Counted from the stretch's first letter, positions 7,894 to 15,713 are shown. The stretch: DNA of 22,548 nucleotides from JBBKXP01 sp038251315 (GCA_038251315.1 JBBSBK010000058.1:1-22548), one strand, 5' to 3'. Made by a program: numbers and translations. Notes: generated from the letters alone by a model not told the origin.

Positions 7894-7922
7894 TCTTGCG
7901 CCCTTCTTTGGTCTTTTAAACT

Positions 7923-7972
7923 CCGGGGGGCCCGGAACGGGCGGGGGCAGCGCCCCCTCGGACCTCCCGTTC
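7923..7972 (+). repeat. GC-rich nested hairpins after cydB
   Basis: Two adjacent structures follow the cydB stop. CCGGG-GGG-CCCGG lies at 7923–7935. A longer hairpin follows, with an outer stem GAACGGG (7935–7941) pairing CCCGTTC (7966–7972) and an inner stem GGGGGC-AGC-GCCCCC (7943–7957). No T-run follows, so classical rho-independent termination is unlikely. It resembles the short GC-rich palindromes scattered between genes in this group, or may stabilise the cydAB message end. Confidence 0.5.
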
Positions 7973-7985
7973 AAGCACTATCGGT

Positions 7986-8014
7986 TTGACAGTTCCGGGG
8001 TGCATGACTAAAGC
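7986..8014 (+). promoter_or_regulatory. Sigma-70 promoter for the tRNA gene
   Basis: A perfect TTGACA (7986–7991) is followed after 17 bases by TAAAGC (8009–8014). Transcription would start near 8021, about 8 bases before the mature tRNA 5' end. The -10 match is weak, but the spacing and position are right for a tRNA promoter. Confidence 0.5.
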
Positions 8015-8028
8015 CACGTCCGTGGTCA

Positions 8029-8105
8029 GGCGCGGTAGCTCAGTTGGTTAGAGCGATCGACTCATAATCGATAGGTCGGGAGTTCAAGTCTCCCCCACGC
8101 CACCA
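8029..8105 (+). tRNA. tRNA with CAT anticodon (elongator Met or Ile2), CCA encoded
   Basis: A 77-nt cloverleaf can be folded by hand: acceptor GGCGCGG/CCACGCC (8029–8035 with 8095–8101), D-stem GCTC/GAGC with loop AGTTGGTTA, anticodon stem ATCGA/TCGAT with loop CTCATAA (anticodon 8063–8065), variable loop AGGTC, and T-stem GGGAG/CTCCC with loop TTCAAGT. Discriminator A and encoded CCA follow (8102–8105). A CAT anticodon fits elongator methionine tRNA, or an isoleucine tRNA whose C34 is changed to lysidine by TilS; hand reading cannot separate these. It is unlikely to be initiator tRNA, because position 1 pairs with 72 (G–C) and the anticodon stem lacks the three G–C pairs. The fifth acceptor pair (8033 with 8097) is a C·A mismatch. 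Confidence 0.9.
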
Positions 8106-8106
8106 C

Positions 8107-8135
8107 CCGTGATTTTCGCAAAGCGAAATTCACGG
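8107..8135 (+). terminator. Strong hairpin directly after the tRNA
   Basis: CCGTGATTTTCGC (8107–8119), loop AAA, and GCGAAATTCACGG (8123–8135) form a 13-position stem with one T·T mismatch. It begins one base after the encoded CCA. It lacks a following T-run, so it may be a 3' processing or stabilising structure or a dispersed intergenic palindrome, and only possibly a terminator. Confidence 0.45.
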
Positions 8136-8256
8136 AGTGCGCGAAAGCGAATGCGCAGCAATCGCGTGCGCGCCTCCTCACAAGTTGAGCGCGTCCCTTC
8201 CCCTTCTTGGCTGCCCAAGTTACCCTCCGCGCAACCCCTTGCCGGAGCCCTCCCTC

Positions 8257-9666
8257 ATGCCCCTCCTCGACACCCTGCGCGCCGCCATCGGCCCGGCCCA
8301 CGTCTTAACCGGCGACGCCACTGCCAAATGGCAGACCGACTGGATGGGCAGCTATCATTCGACCCCACTGGCCGTTCTGCGCCCCGGTTCGACCGCTGAC
8401 GTTTCCGCAATCCTGAAAATAGCCAACGCCACAGGCACCCCCGTCGTCCCGGTATCGGGCAACACCGGACTGGTCGGCGGCACCCAGACGACGGGCGGCC
8501 TTGTCCTGTCGCTGGACCGGATGAATAAAATCCGTGATCTGCGCCCCGAAGGTCGGTTGGCGGTGGTCGAGGCGGGGGTCATCTTGTCCACCTTGCATGA
8601 TGCTGCTGCGGCCCACGATCTGATCTTTCCGATGACGTTTGGCGCACGGGGTTCGGCGATGATCGGCGGCATCCTGTCGACCAATGCCGGCGGGTCCAAC
8701 GTCCTGCGCTATGGCAACACCCGCGATCTGTGTCTGGGGATCGAGGTGGTGCTGGCCGATGGCCGCGTCATGGATCTGATGAGCGAGCTGCACAAGGACA
8801 ACGCCGGGTTGAACCTGCGCCACCTGATGATCGGGGCCGAGGGGACGCTGGGCGTCATCACTGCCGCCGTGATGAAACTGCGCCCCAAACCCCGCGCCTA
8901 CGCCACCGCGACCCTAGCCGTACCGACGCTGGCCGATGCGCTGACCCTGCTGAATACCCTGCAAGACGCCACCGGCGGCGCGGTCGAGGCGTTTGAATTC
9001 ATGCCGCGCAGTTACATCGACGGGCATCTGGCCCGGATCAAAGGTGCCAAACCGCCCTTTGCCCAATCCTATGACGTCAACATCCTGACCGAAATCGCCG
9101 CCACCGCGCCGCGCGACGCCACGCCGGGGCCGGACGGGGCGGTGCCTGTGGTGACCCAACTTGAAACCATCCTTGGGGCGATGCTGGACAACGGAATCCT
9201 GCTGGACGCCGTCATCGCCCGCAACGAGGGGCAGCGGCGCGAGATGTGGGCGCGGCGCGAGGCTGCGGCGGAAATCGCCCACGGGATCACCCCCTTTGTC
9301 GATACCGACATTGCTCTGCCGCTGCACCGGATCACCGCGTTCTTCGACCTTGTGCGCCCGCGCATCGCCGCCCTTGACCCCACTGCCACCGACGTTTGCG
9401 TCGCTCATCTGGGAGATGGCAACCTGCATTTCTCGGTCTATCCCAGCCGAGATGACCCCAGGCTGAACGACGCGATCACCGAGGCGGTCGAGGACGTCGT
9501 GCAGACTCTTGGCGGCAGCTTTTCGGCCGAACACGGTATTGGCCTTTCGAAACTGGCGTCGATGCGGCGGAGGAAGGATCCTGTCGCGCTCGACGTGATG
9601 CGCGCGATCAAGACGGCGCTGGATCCCAAGGGTATCATGAATCCCGGCAAGGTGTTCCCGGCCTGA
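8257..9666 (+). CDS. FAD-linked D-2-hydroxyacid dehydrogenase (D-2-hydroxyglutarate dehydrogenase-like)
   Basis: The 469-residue flavoprotein has an N-terminal FAD_binding_4 (PCMH-type) domain with PVVPVSGNTGLVGGTQT at 63–79 and FGARGSAMIGGILSTNAGGSNVLRYGNTRD. Its C-terminal FAD-oxidase domain has AHLGDGNLHFSV and SAEHGIG. His384, His391 and Glu425 match the metal-binding triad that handles the substrate's hydroxyl and carboxylate in D-2-hydroxyglutarate and D-lactate dehydrogenases. It should oxidise a D-2-hydroxyacid, passing electrons to an electron-transfer flavoprotein or cytochrome; the exact substrate is not readable. The ATG at 8257 follows GGAG by 9 bases. A longer in-frame start at 8137 lies next to the tRNA hairpin and adds a non-conserved leader, so it was not used. 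An MFS gene starts 3 bases after the stop. Confidence 0.88.
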   Translation: MPLLDTLRAAIGPAHVLTGDATAKWQTDWMGSYHSTPLAVLRPGSTADVSAILKIANATGTPVVPVSGNTGLVGGTQTTGGLVLSLDRMNKIRDLRPEGRLAVVEAGVILSTLHDAAAAHDLIFPMTFGARGSAMIGGILSTNAGGSNVLRYGNTRDLCLGIEVVLADGRVMDLMSELHKDNAGLNLRHLMIGAEGTLGVITAAVMKLRPKPRAYATATLAVPTLADALTLLNTLQDATGGAVEAFEFMPRSYIDGHLARIKGAKPPFAQSYDVNILTEIAATAPRDATPGPDGAVPVVTQLETILGAMLDNGILLDAVIARNEGQRREMWARREAAAEIAHGITPFVDTDIALPLHRITAFFDLVRPRIAALDPTATDVCVAHLGDGNLHFSVYPSRDDPRLNDAITEAVEDVVQTLGGSFSAEHGIGLSKLASMRRRKDPVALDVMRAIKTALDPKGIMNPGKVFPA

Positions 9667-9669
9667 ACC

Positions 9670-10872
9670 ATGCAGCGCCATTTCAACCTTATCCGGCGGG
9701 ATGCCACGCTGCGGTTGCTGACGCTTTGCGCCCTGCTGCACGGCATCTTTGCCAGCGCCATCGGTATCTATCAGTCGCTGGTCGCGGTGACGGTGTTCGG
9801 GATCAGCGATCAGACCTATGCGGCGATCCTGCTGACCGCGATGCTGATGGCGGTCGGTGCGTCGATCGGCGTCGGCATCGTCACCGACCAGCGGCCCAGC
9901 CGGCGCACGATGGCGCTGCTGGCCGGCGCGATGATGACCATCGGGACCACGTCGGTCTGGCTGGTAGATTCCAGGGCAGCCTTCATGATCGCGCACATGT
10001 TCCTGATCCCGTTATCGGGATCGTTCTTTGGTCAGTTGTTCGCCGTTGCAAGGCTTGCCACGGCGCACCTGCCCCGGATTGACCGCGACGCCCTGCTGGC
10101 GATCCTGCGGGCGGCCTTTGCGGTGCCCTTTGTCATCGCCCTGCCGCTCTGGGGCTGGGCCTTTGGCAAGGGACTGCCGCTGACCACGATCTACCCGGTC
10201 GTTGCGCTGACTGGTCTGACCCTGATCGTCCTGATCTGGCGGCGCTGGCCGCGCGACGCCGATGCGCCGTGGACGGAACAGAAATCGGGGCTGTCGTTCC
10301 GCGCCTCGCTGTCCGAAATCACCACGCCGCCGATCCTGATCCGGGTCGGGCTGATCGGGGTGATGCTGTCGGGCGGGGCGATCTGCGGCACCATACTGGG
10401 CCTGCTGTTCGAAGTGACACCGGGGCGCGGCCCCGCCGATGTCGGTCTGTTCTTTGGCCTGTTCGTCGCCATCGAAGTCGTCGTGACAGTGTTTGTCGGG
10501 CAGTTGCTGCGGCTGATGAAACGATCCACCTGCATCGCGATCGGCACCCTGCAATATGCACTGTTCCTTGCCCTGCTGCCCCTGCTGGCCCCGACGCCGT
10601 GGGTCTGGCTGCTGATCGTGCCGGCAGGGGCGGGTGGGGCGATGATGTATGCGCTGGTGATCGGCTATCTGCAGGACCTGCTGGGCGCCCGGGCCGGGGC
10701 GGGGGCGTCGCTGATTGCGCTGCAACAACTCGCCTCGCAAACCCTCGCTGCGGCGGTGTTTGCGATTGGCACATGGATTTACGGCTATGCGCTTGTCTCG
10801 GTCCTTGGCGCGACGGCTATCGTTGCGGCGACGCTGGCGCTGCGCTGGTTGGATCGCGGGCGCGTGGATTAA
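9670..10872 (+). CDS. MFS transporter
   Basis: The 400-residue protein has about twelve hydrophobic segments in two halves, separated by a charged cytoplasmic loop near residues 180–215 (WRRWPRDADAPWTEQKSGLSF). It carries MFS-like loop features such as VGIVTDQRPSRRTMALL between helices 2 and 3. No substrate signature is recognisable; it loosely resembles sugar-efflux-type MFS proteins. Its start lies 3 bases after the stop of the hydroxyacid dehydrogenase gene, with no independent ribosome site of note, so the two are probably one operon and the transported compound may relate to that enzyme. The end overlaps the convergent hemC stop by 4 bases, leaving no room for a separate terminator. Confidence 0.85.
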   Translation: MQRHFNLIRRDATLRLLTLCALLHGIFASAIGIYQSLVAVTVFGISDQTYAAILLTAMLMAVGASIGVGIVTDQRPSRRTMALLAGAMMTIGTTSVWLVDSRAAFMIAHMFLIPLSGSFFGQLFAVARLATAHLPRIDRDALLAILRAAFAVPFVIALPLWGWAFGKGLPLTTIYPVVALTGLTLIVLIWRRWPRDADAPWTEQKSGLSFRASLSEITTPPILIRVGLIGVMLSGGAICGTILGLLFEVTPGRGPADVGLFFGLFVAIEVVVTVFVGQLLRLMKRSTCIAIGTLQYALFLALLPLLAPTPWVWLLIVPAGAGGAMMYALVIGYLQDLLGARAGAGASLIALQQLASQTLAAAVFAIGTWIYGYALVSVLGATAIVAATLALRWLDRGRVD

Positions 10873-11798
10873 AAGAAATCGGGGCCCGCCCGGCCCAGCA
10901 GCGCCTTGGCCATATCGACCGCCATCGCCGGGCCATCGGCCACCGACACCGACCCGTCGTCGGTCAAGACTTCGGATCCATCGACCCGCAAGATCTCGCC
11001 GCGCAGGCGCAGGGTTCCGCTATCCAGCTCGGCCAGACCACCGATCGGCGTCTGGCATGAGCCGTCAAGCGCACGCAGGAATGCCCGCTCTGCCGCGAGC
11101 CGCAGACCGGTCGGCCCATCATGGATCGCCGCCAGCATCTGCGCCGCGCGGTCGTCACCGGCCCGCCGTTCGATCCCGATGGCCCCCTGGGCGACGGCAG
11201 GCAGCATGTCGTCGACGGCAATCGGACGGCGTGGCACATCATCCATCTGCAGGCGGTTCAGCCCGGCCATTGCCAGAAATGTCGCCTGCGCCACGCCGTC
11301 CGAGAGCTTGCGCAACCGGGTCTGCACGTTGCCGCGAAATTCGACGATCTGCAGGTCGGGACGACGGGCCAGCAACTGCGCCTTGCGCCGCAGCGACGAG
11401 GTTCCGACAACCGCGCCTTGGGGCAATTCCGCAATCGCGCCATAAGCCAGCGACACAAAGGCATCGCGCACATCCTCGCGCGGCAGATACGTGTCGAGCA
11501 GCAGGCCGACCGGCTGATCCACCGGCATGTCCTTCATCGAATGGACGGCAATGTCGATGCCGCCGTCCAGCAGCGCATCCTCGATCTCGCGGGTGAACAG
11601 GCCTTTGCCGCCGATCTGGCTTAGCGGTCGGTCCTGCACCATGTCGCCCGTCACCTTGATGACGGTGATGGCGAACGCATCCTGCGGCAAATCGAACGCC
11701 GCCATCAACCGCCCCCGCGTTTCATGCGCTTGGGCAAGGGCCAACGGCGACCCGCGGGTGCCGATACGGAACGGGTTTTTCGGGTCTGGCATCATCAT
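10869..11798 (-). CDS. hemC: Hydroxymethylbilane synthase (porphobilinogen deaminase)
   Basis: The 309-residue product starts MMMPDPKNPFRIGTRGSPLALAQA and has the HemC blocks AVHSMKDMP (about 84–92), GTSSLRRKAQL, EFRGNVQTRLRKL, and DGSCQTPIGG with Cys248, which binds the dipyrromethane cofactor. It joins four porphobilinogens into hydroxymethylbilane for haem and related tetrapyrroles. A longer frame begins at 11867, but its extra 23 residues are not family-like, and the conserved protein begins at the ATG cluster 11798/11795/11792; which of the three is used is uncertain. It is divergent from hemE across 93 bp, a common arrangement in this group, suggesting shared control. The stop overlaps the MFS gene tail. 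Confidence 0.95.
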   Translation of the reverse strand: MMMPDPKNPFRIGTRGSPLALAQAHETRGRLMAAFDLPQDAFAITVIKVTGDMVQDRPLSQIGGKGLFTREIEDALLDGGIDIAVHSMKDMPVDQPVGLLLDTYLPREDVRDAFVSLAYGAIAELPQGAVVGTSSLRRKAQLLARRPDLQIVEFRGNVQTRLRKLSDGVAQATFLAMAGLNRLQMDDVPRRPIAVDDMLPAVAQGAIGIERRAGDDRAAQMLAAIHDGPTGLRLAAERAFLRALDGSCQTPIGGLAELDSGTLRLRGEILRVDGSEVLTDDGSVSVADGPAMAVDMAKALLGRAGPDFF

Positions 11799-11891
11799 GC
11801 CGCCCGTTCTAGCGGCGCGGCCAAGGGCACACAATGGCTTGACTTCCCCGCCCTGCCAAGGGACCAAACCCCGTCAACTCCGGGAGTCAAC

Positions 11892-12926
11892 ATGACCAAG
11901 ACCATCCTGCGCGCCCTTGCCGGGGAAACCCTGCCGACCCCGCCGATCTGGATGATGCGGCAGGCCGGGCGTTACCTGCCCGAATACCGCGCCACCCGTG
12001 AAAAGGCCGGCGATTTCCTGTCGCTGTGCTACAACTCCGACCTTGCCGCCGAGGTCACGCTGCAACCGATCCGCCGCTATGGGTTCGACGCGGCAATCCT
12101 GTTTGCCGACATCCTGCTGCTGCCCCAAGCAATGGGGGCCGACCTTTGGTTCGTCACCGGCGAAGGGCCGCGCCTGTCGACGATCACGAGTGCCGCCGAA
12201 CTGGCCAAGCTGAAACCGGCTGACGCGATCCACGACCACCTTGCGCCGATCTATGAAACGGTGCGGATTCTGCGCCGCGAACTGCCGACCGAAACCACGC
12301 TGATCGGGTTCGCGGGCGCACCCTGGACCGTGGCGACCTATATGATCGCCGGACGCGGCACGCCCGACCAAGGGCCGGCGCACGCGTTAAAAAGCGAAAA
12401 CCGGGCAGTGTTCGACGGCATCATCGACCAGTTGACGGCGGCAACGGTTGAATACCTGTCCGCCCAGATCGACGCCGGGGCCGAGGTGGTCAAACTGTTC
12501 GACAGTTGGGCCGGATCGTTGCAGGGGAGCGATTTCGACCGCTACTCCATCGCCCCGATGGCACAAATCACCGACGCGCTGAAATCGCGCCACCCCGGCA
12601 TCCCCGTTATCGCCTTTCCGCGTGGCGCAGGCACCCAGTATGCCGGTCTGCACGCCGCGATCGGCGCCGACTGCATCGCCATCGACGACGGGATCGGGGC
12701 CGATTGGGTCGCCGAAAATGTCCAGCGGCAGGGCTGTGTGCAGGGCAACCTTGCGTCGTCCCACATGGTCACGGGCGGGCAGACCCTTGTGGATGAGACC
12801 CGCAAGATCGTGGACGCCCTGAAAGACGGCCCCCACATCTTCAACCTTGGGCACGGGATCACCCCCGACGCAGACCCAGCCAACGTGCAGTTGATGATCG
12901 ACACGGTGCGCGGCGGCGGCTCATAA
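11892..12926 (+). CDS. hemE: Uroporphyrinogen decarboxylase
   Basis: The 344-residue protein contains PIWMMRQAGRYLPEYRATRE (residues 18–37), catalytic Asp73 in AAILFADILLLPQAMG, FAGAPWTVATYMIAGRG, FDSWAGSLQG and the C-terminal HIFNLGHGITPDADP. These are diagnostic of HemE, and the length is near the usual 345–355. It removes the four acetate carboxyls of uroporphyrinogen III to give coproporphyrinogen III, the substrate of HemF encoded about 2 kb downstream. The ATG at 11892 has CGGGAG 5 bases upstream; the longer frame from 11724 overlaps hemC and is not real. TTGACT at 11839–11844 in the hemC–hemE gap could be a -35 element, but no good -10 is seen. A clear terminator follows. Confidence 0.96.
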   Translation: MTKTILRALAGETLPTPPIWMMRQAGRYLPEYRATREKAGDFLSLCYNSDLAAEVTLQPIRRYGFDAAILFADILLLPQAMGADLWFVTGEGPRLSTITSAAELAKLKPADAIHDHLAPIYETVRILRRELPTETTLIGFAGAPWTVATYMIAGRGTPDQGPAHALKSENRAVFDGIIDQLTAATVEYLSAQIDAGAEVVKLFDSWAGSLQGSDFDRYSIAPMAQITDALKSRHPGIPVIAFPRGAGTQYAGLHAAIGADCIAIDDGIGADWVAENVQRQGCVQGNLASSHMVTGGQTLVDETRKIVDALKDGPHIFNLGHGITPDADPANVQLMIDTVRGGGS

Positions 12927-12929
12927 ATA

Positions 12930-12953
12930 GGGCCCCCGAAGGGGCCCCTTTTT
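12930..12953 (+). terminator. Rho-independent terminator of hemE
   Basis: GGGCCCC (12930–12936), loop CGAA, GGGGCCC (12941–12947), one C, then five Ts (12949–12953). It starts three bases after the hemE stop codon. On the other strand no T-run follows the stem, so it probably does not serve the convergent phoX-like gene. Confidence 0.88.
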
Positions 12954-12973
12954 CGGAACTTGCACTATCAGGC

Positions 12974-14713
12974 TTAGTTGGAAACCGCAGCGGGGAACGG
13001 ACCGATGTAGCCGACATAGGCACGCGTATCGGCCTCGGACAAGGCCTTGTCCTCGTCGCTTTCGCCGTAGGGGTGCTGCACCACGGCTATGAGATAAGCA
13101 TGGCCATTGACGTCCGGATACCAGTCGATCGAGGTCAGTTCCGATCCATAGGGGCTCGACATCATCCGGGTCATGTCGTCGGTGTCGACGTTCATCGCCC
13201 AGGCGACGTCGTTCTGGTGGCCTGCCCCGGTATCCTCGCCGATGATGAGGGTGTTCTGGCCGGGAATGTAGGTGATGTTGTCGGGGTTCGCGATGCCGTC
13301 AACGTCGCATTCGTTGCCCGCATATTCGCTGTCGGCAGGATATTCGACCGGCATGCCCGACACGACACCCGTCATCGTGGTGGCGATGAAATTGTCGTCG
13401 AGTGCCAGTTCATAGACCGCGCCACAGGCGTTCTTGGACACGCGCACGTCGTTGCGTCCACCGACATCAAGATCGTCGCCATCGGTCATCCCCTTCGAGA
13501 CCTCCGACATCGCGAGGTAGAGCGAGTTGTGCTCGGGGTTGTAGGTGTTGCCTTCCATCTTGCGAAATTCGGTCGTGGCCCCGAGCATCGAAGCGTAGCG
13601 CCGGGTTTCCAGACGGCTGGCGATGGTCTCCATCCCCGCCTTGACAGCAAGACACTCGGCCCGGCCCGCGGCATTCGATCCCAAGAAACCGTCTGGGCAG
13701 GTGCCGTCGGCGCCCATCTCGGCGACGTCGAACAGATCGGCAAAGGTCGTGCCTGCGTTAATCGCAGCACCGATCGTGGCGTCGTCGGCATGACCCAGAT
13801 CGATCCATTCGATATCTGCGGTGCCCGCACCCTCGTCCGACGTCTGCACCCACTTGGCTGCATAAAGCTGCCCGGCGCTCAGGTCGCCCGCCGTATCGGC
13901 GACATAGCGGAACAGGCCGACGTTGGTGCCGTCATCCGAAATATAGGCTGTCTTCTCGTCCGGCATCACGTTGGCCAGTTCGACCGCGACGCGGGCCATC
14001 GAATAGTGCTTGACCGGGGTCGCATCGCCTGTGTCCGAGACGGTGATTTCGACGGGGAAGCCGTAGCGGTAGGGATTGAACGCGGCGCGGAATTCTTCCA
14101 GCGTCATCGTCGCCGGTTCGACGCCGAAATAGGCCGCCATCGGATAGTCGTAATCATCGATCTGATCGAGCGCAGTTGCCTCGGCATGGGCGCGGGCATC
14201 TGGCGGATATTCTTCCGACCCGAGGTGCGATCCCCAGGGCGTCACCGACCCGGCGCAGGGCACCCACAGGCCGCCGACGGCGGAGAAATCGATCGGCTTG
14301 GTCGAAATGTAGGACAAGTTTCCCACCTCGTCCTGCCTGACCTCGGAGATATACATCGCTGCCGGACGCGATTCGAAATGGGTGATCGAAAACAGGCGGT
14401 CGCCGCGCGGCAGCAGCGAGGTGAAATCGGCATCCACCGACCCATATTCGCTTTCGCCGATCACCGGATCGCCGTTCTGGTCGGTCAACTGCGAAAAGAC
14501 CGTCCCGCCGATGTCATCACCACTGCGGGCAAGGATGTGGTAGCCAATGTCGACCTGCGTTCCGTCAATGGTCACGCTCGGGGAAGTCGGGATCCCGCGT
14601 TTCGCTTCGTCGGTCGTGGATACGTCGATCGGCGTGAAATTCATTTCGGCAAAGGCGGCGAAAGGCAGGGTGGCAAGTGCGGTAGCGGCAAGCAATGTAG
14701 TGCGTCGTGACAT
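12974..14713 (-). CDS. PhoX/DUF839-family exported phosphatase-like protein
   Basis: The 579-residue protein begins with an export signal MSRRTTLLAATALATLPFAAFA, whose twin arginine before a hydrophobic stretch suggests Tat export, as for known PhoX enzymes. The mature part carries the DUF839/PhoX signature WVPCAGSVTPWGSHLGSEEY; the Cys aligns with the iron-binding cysteine and the Glu pair with calcium ligands of PhoX. Later blocks are KMEGNTYNPEHNSLYLAMSE and IANPDNITYIPGQNTLIIGED. It is predicted to be periplasmic, and a calcium/iron phosphatase function is inferred from the family. The ATG at 14713 is preferred to 14728 because GAGG lies 6 bases before it and nothing ribosome-like precedes the outer one. 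A Pho-box-like direct repeat lies 53–70 bases upstream. It sits between hemE and hemF, unrelated in function. Confidence 0.82.
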   Translation of the reverse strand: MSRRTTLLAATALATLPFAAFAEMNFTPIDVSTTDEAKRGIPTSPSVTIDGTQVDIGYHILARSGDDIGGTVFSQLTDQNGDPVIGESEYGSVDADFTSLLPRGDRLFSITHFESRPAAMYISEVRQDEVGNLSYISTKPIDFSAVGGLWVPCAGSVTPWGSHLGSEEYPPDARAHAEATALDQIDDYDYPMAAYFGVEPATMTLEEFRAAFNPYRYGFPVEITVSDTGDATPVKHYSMARVAVELANVMPDEKTAYISDDGTNVGLFRYVADTAGDLSAGQLYAAKWVQTSDEGAGTADIEWIDLGHADDATIGAAINAGTTFADLFDVAEMGADGTCPDGFLGSNAAGRAECLAVKAGMETIASRLETRRYASMLGATTEFRKMEGNTYNPEHNSLYLAMSEVSKGMTDGDDLDVGGRNDVRVSKNACGAVYELALDDNFIATTMTGVVSGMPVEYPADSEYAGNECDVDGIANPDNITYIPGQNTLIIGEDTGAGHQNDVAWAMNVDTDDMTRMMSSPYGSELTSIDWYPDVNGHAYLIAVVQHPYGESDEDKALSEADTRAYVGYIGPFPAAVSN

Positions 14714-14765
14714 GGGTAACCTCGTCATCTGGTGGTTTCGGACCCGTCTGAACTAACGGCCCGAT

Positions 14766-14783
14766 ATGACACCGGGGTGACGA
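14766..14783 (-). promoter_or_regulatory. Possible Pho box upstream of the phoX-like gene
   Basis: Read on the minus strand the site is TCGTCAC-CCCG-GTGTCAT, two heptamers 11 bases apart as in the CTGTCAT-N4-CTGTCAT consensus. The second heptamer matches 6 of 7 positions and the first 4 of 7. It lies 53 bases before the start codon of a gene family classically induced by phosphate starvation. PhoB binding is inferred. Confidence 0.4.
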
Positions 14784-14808
14784 AGCGCCGTTCACCGCGC
14801 CTTTCAGC

Positions 14809-15699
14809 CTAGACCCACTTGGCCAGTGGCGGCAGGCTCATCAGCACCGCATCGGCGTCGTGTCCTGTAGTCAGCCCGAATTTGGTGCCACGGTCATAGA
14901 CAAGGTTGTATTCGGCATAAAGCCCGCGATGGATCAGTTGCGCGTCCTTGTCGGCTTCGGTCCAAGGCATCTCGCGGCGACGTTCCACCAGCGGCACGTA
15001 GGCGGGGATAAAGGCCCGGCCAAGGTCTTGGGTCAGGGCAAAATCGGCGTCCCAGTCGCCGCTGCAATAGTCGTCCATGAACACCCCGCCAACGCCACGG
15101 GCGCGCTTTCGGTGCGGGATGTAGAAATATTCGTCTGCCCAGGCCTTGAGCCGGGGATAAAGATCGACCCCGTGTGGGTCCAGATGGGCCTTTTGGACAG
15201 CATGGAAATGCGCCGTGTCCGCAGCGTATTCCAGACAGGGGTTCAGATCTGACCCGCCGCCGAACCACCAGGCATGCGGAGTCCAGAACATCCGCGTGTT
15301 CAAGTGAACGGCGGGGGCGTGCGGGTTCTGCATATGCGCCACCAGCGAGATGCCCGAGGCCCAGAACTGCGGATCCTCGGCCATCCCCGGCACCCCGCGC
15401 GACGCCATTGCCGTTTGTGCCGCCGCACCCAGTTGGCCGTGAACGGTCGAGATATTGACCCCGACCTTTTCGAACACCCGGCCGCCCCGCATCACCGACA
15501 TCAGCCCCCCGCCCGCGTCGCTGCCATCGTCCGACGCCCGGCGCGTTTCGCTCAGCGTGAACCGGCCTGGGGGCATGGTGGCGGTCGGGCCGCTGGTCTG
15601 GCTGTCCTCCAGCGCCTCGAAGGCGACGACGATCTGGTCGCGCAAGCTGCGGAACCATGCCGCAGCAGCGGCCTTTTCAGGAGCGAAATCGGCGGTCAT
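14809..15699 (-). CDS. hemF: Oxygen-dependent coproporphyrinogen III oxidase
   Basis: The 296-residue protein has the HemF blocks RGGRVFEKVGVNISTVHGQL, MQNPHAPAVHLNTRMF (about 123–138, with the conserved substrate-site histidine), WWFGGGSDLNPCLEY (about 145–159) and EYFYIPHRKRARGVGGVFMDD. It oxidatively decarboxylates coproporphyrinogen III to protoporphyrinogen IX using oxygen. The ATG at 15699 gives the normal family length; an earlier in-frame ATG at 15735 adds twelve non-conserved residues and would place the start inside an inverted repeat. The ribosome site is weak (AGGCAAG). It is divergent from a small lipoprotein gene. With hemC and hemE nearby it forms a loose tetrapyrrole cluster, but it is separated from them by the phoX-like gene. 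Confidence 0.95.
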   Translation of the reverse strand: MTADFAPEKAAAAAWFRSLRDQIVVAFEALEDSQTSGPTATMPPGRFTLSETRRASDDGSDAGGGLMSVMRGGRVFEKVGVNISTVHGQLGAAAQTAMASRGVPGMAEDPQFWASGISLVAHMQNPHAPAVHLNTRMFWTPHAWWFGGGSDLNPCLEYAADTAHFHAVQKAHLDPHGVDLYPRLKAWADEYFYIPHRKRARGVGGVFMDDYCSGDWDADFALTQDLGRAFIPAYVPLVERRREMPWTEADKDAQLIHRGLYAEYNLVYDRGTKFGLTTGHDADAVLMSLPPLAKWV

Positions 15700-15713
15700 G
15701 TCGTTGGCTTGCC

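Noticed and set aside
8137..8256. N-terminal extension of the hydroxyacid dehydrogenase
   Set aside because: It begins next to the tRNA hairpin, has no ribosome site and adds a non-conserved leader; ATG 8257 has GGAG at correct spacing.
8914..9996. 360-codon open frame opposite the flavoprotein and MFS genes
   Set aside because: It crosses the junction of two well-supported genes and has shadow-type composition.
11799..11867. N-terminal extension of hemC
   Set aside because: The 23 extra residues precede the conserved HemC start and occupy the short divergent promoter gap with hemE.
13073..14710. 545-codon open frame opposite the phoX-like gene
   Set aside because: Shadow of a strongly supported gene with signal peptide and family signature; the antisense translation shows no recognisable fold or start signal.
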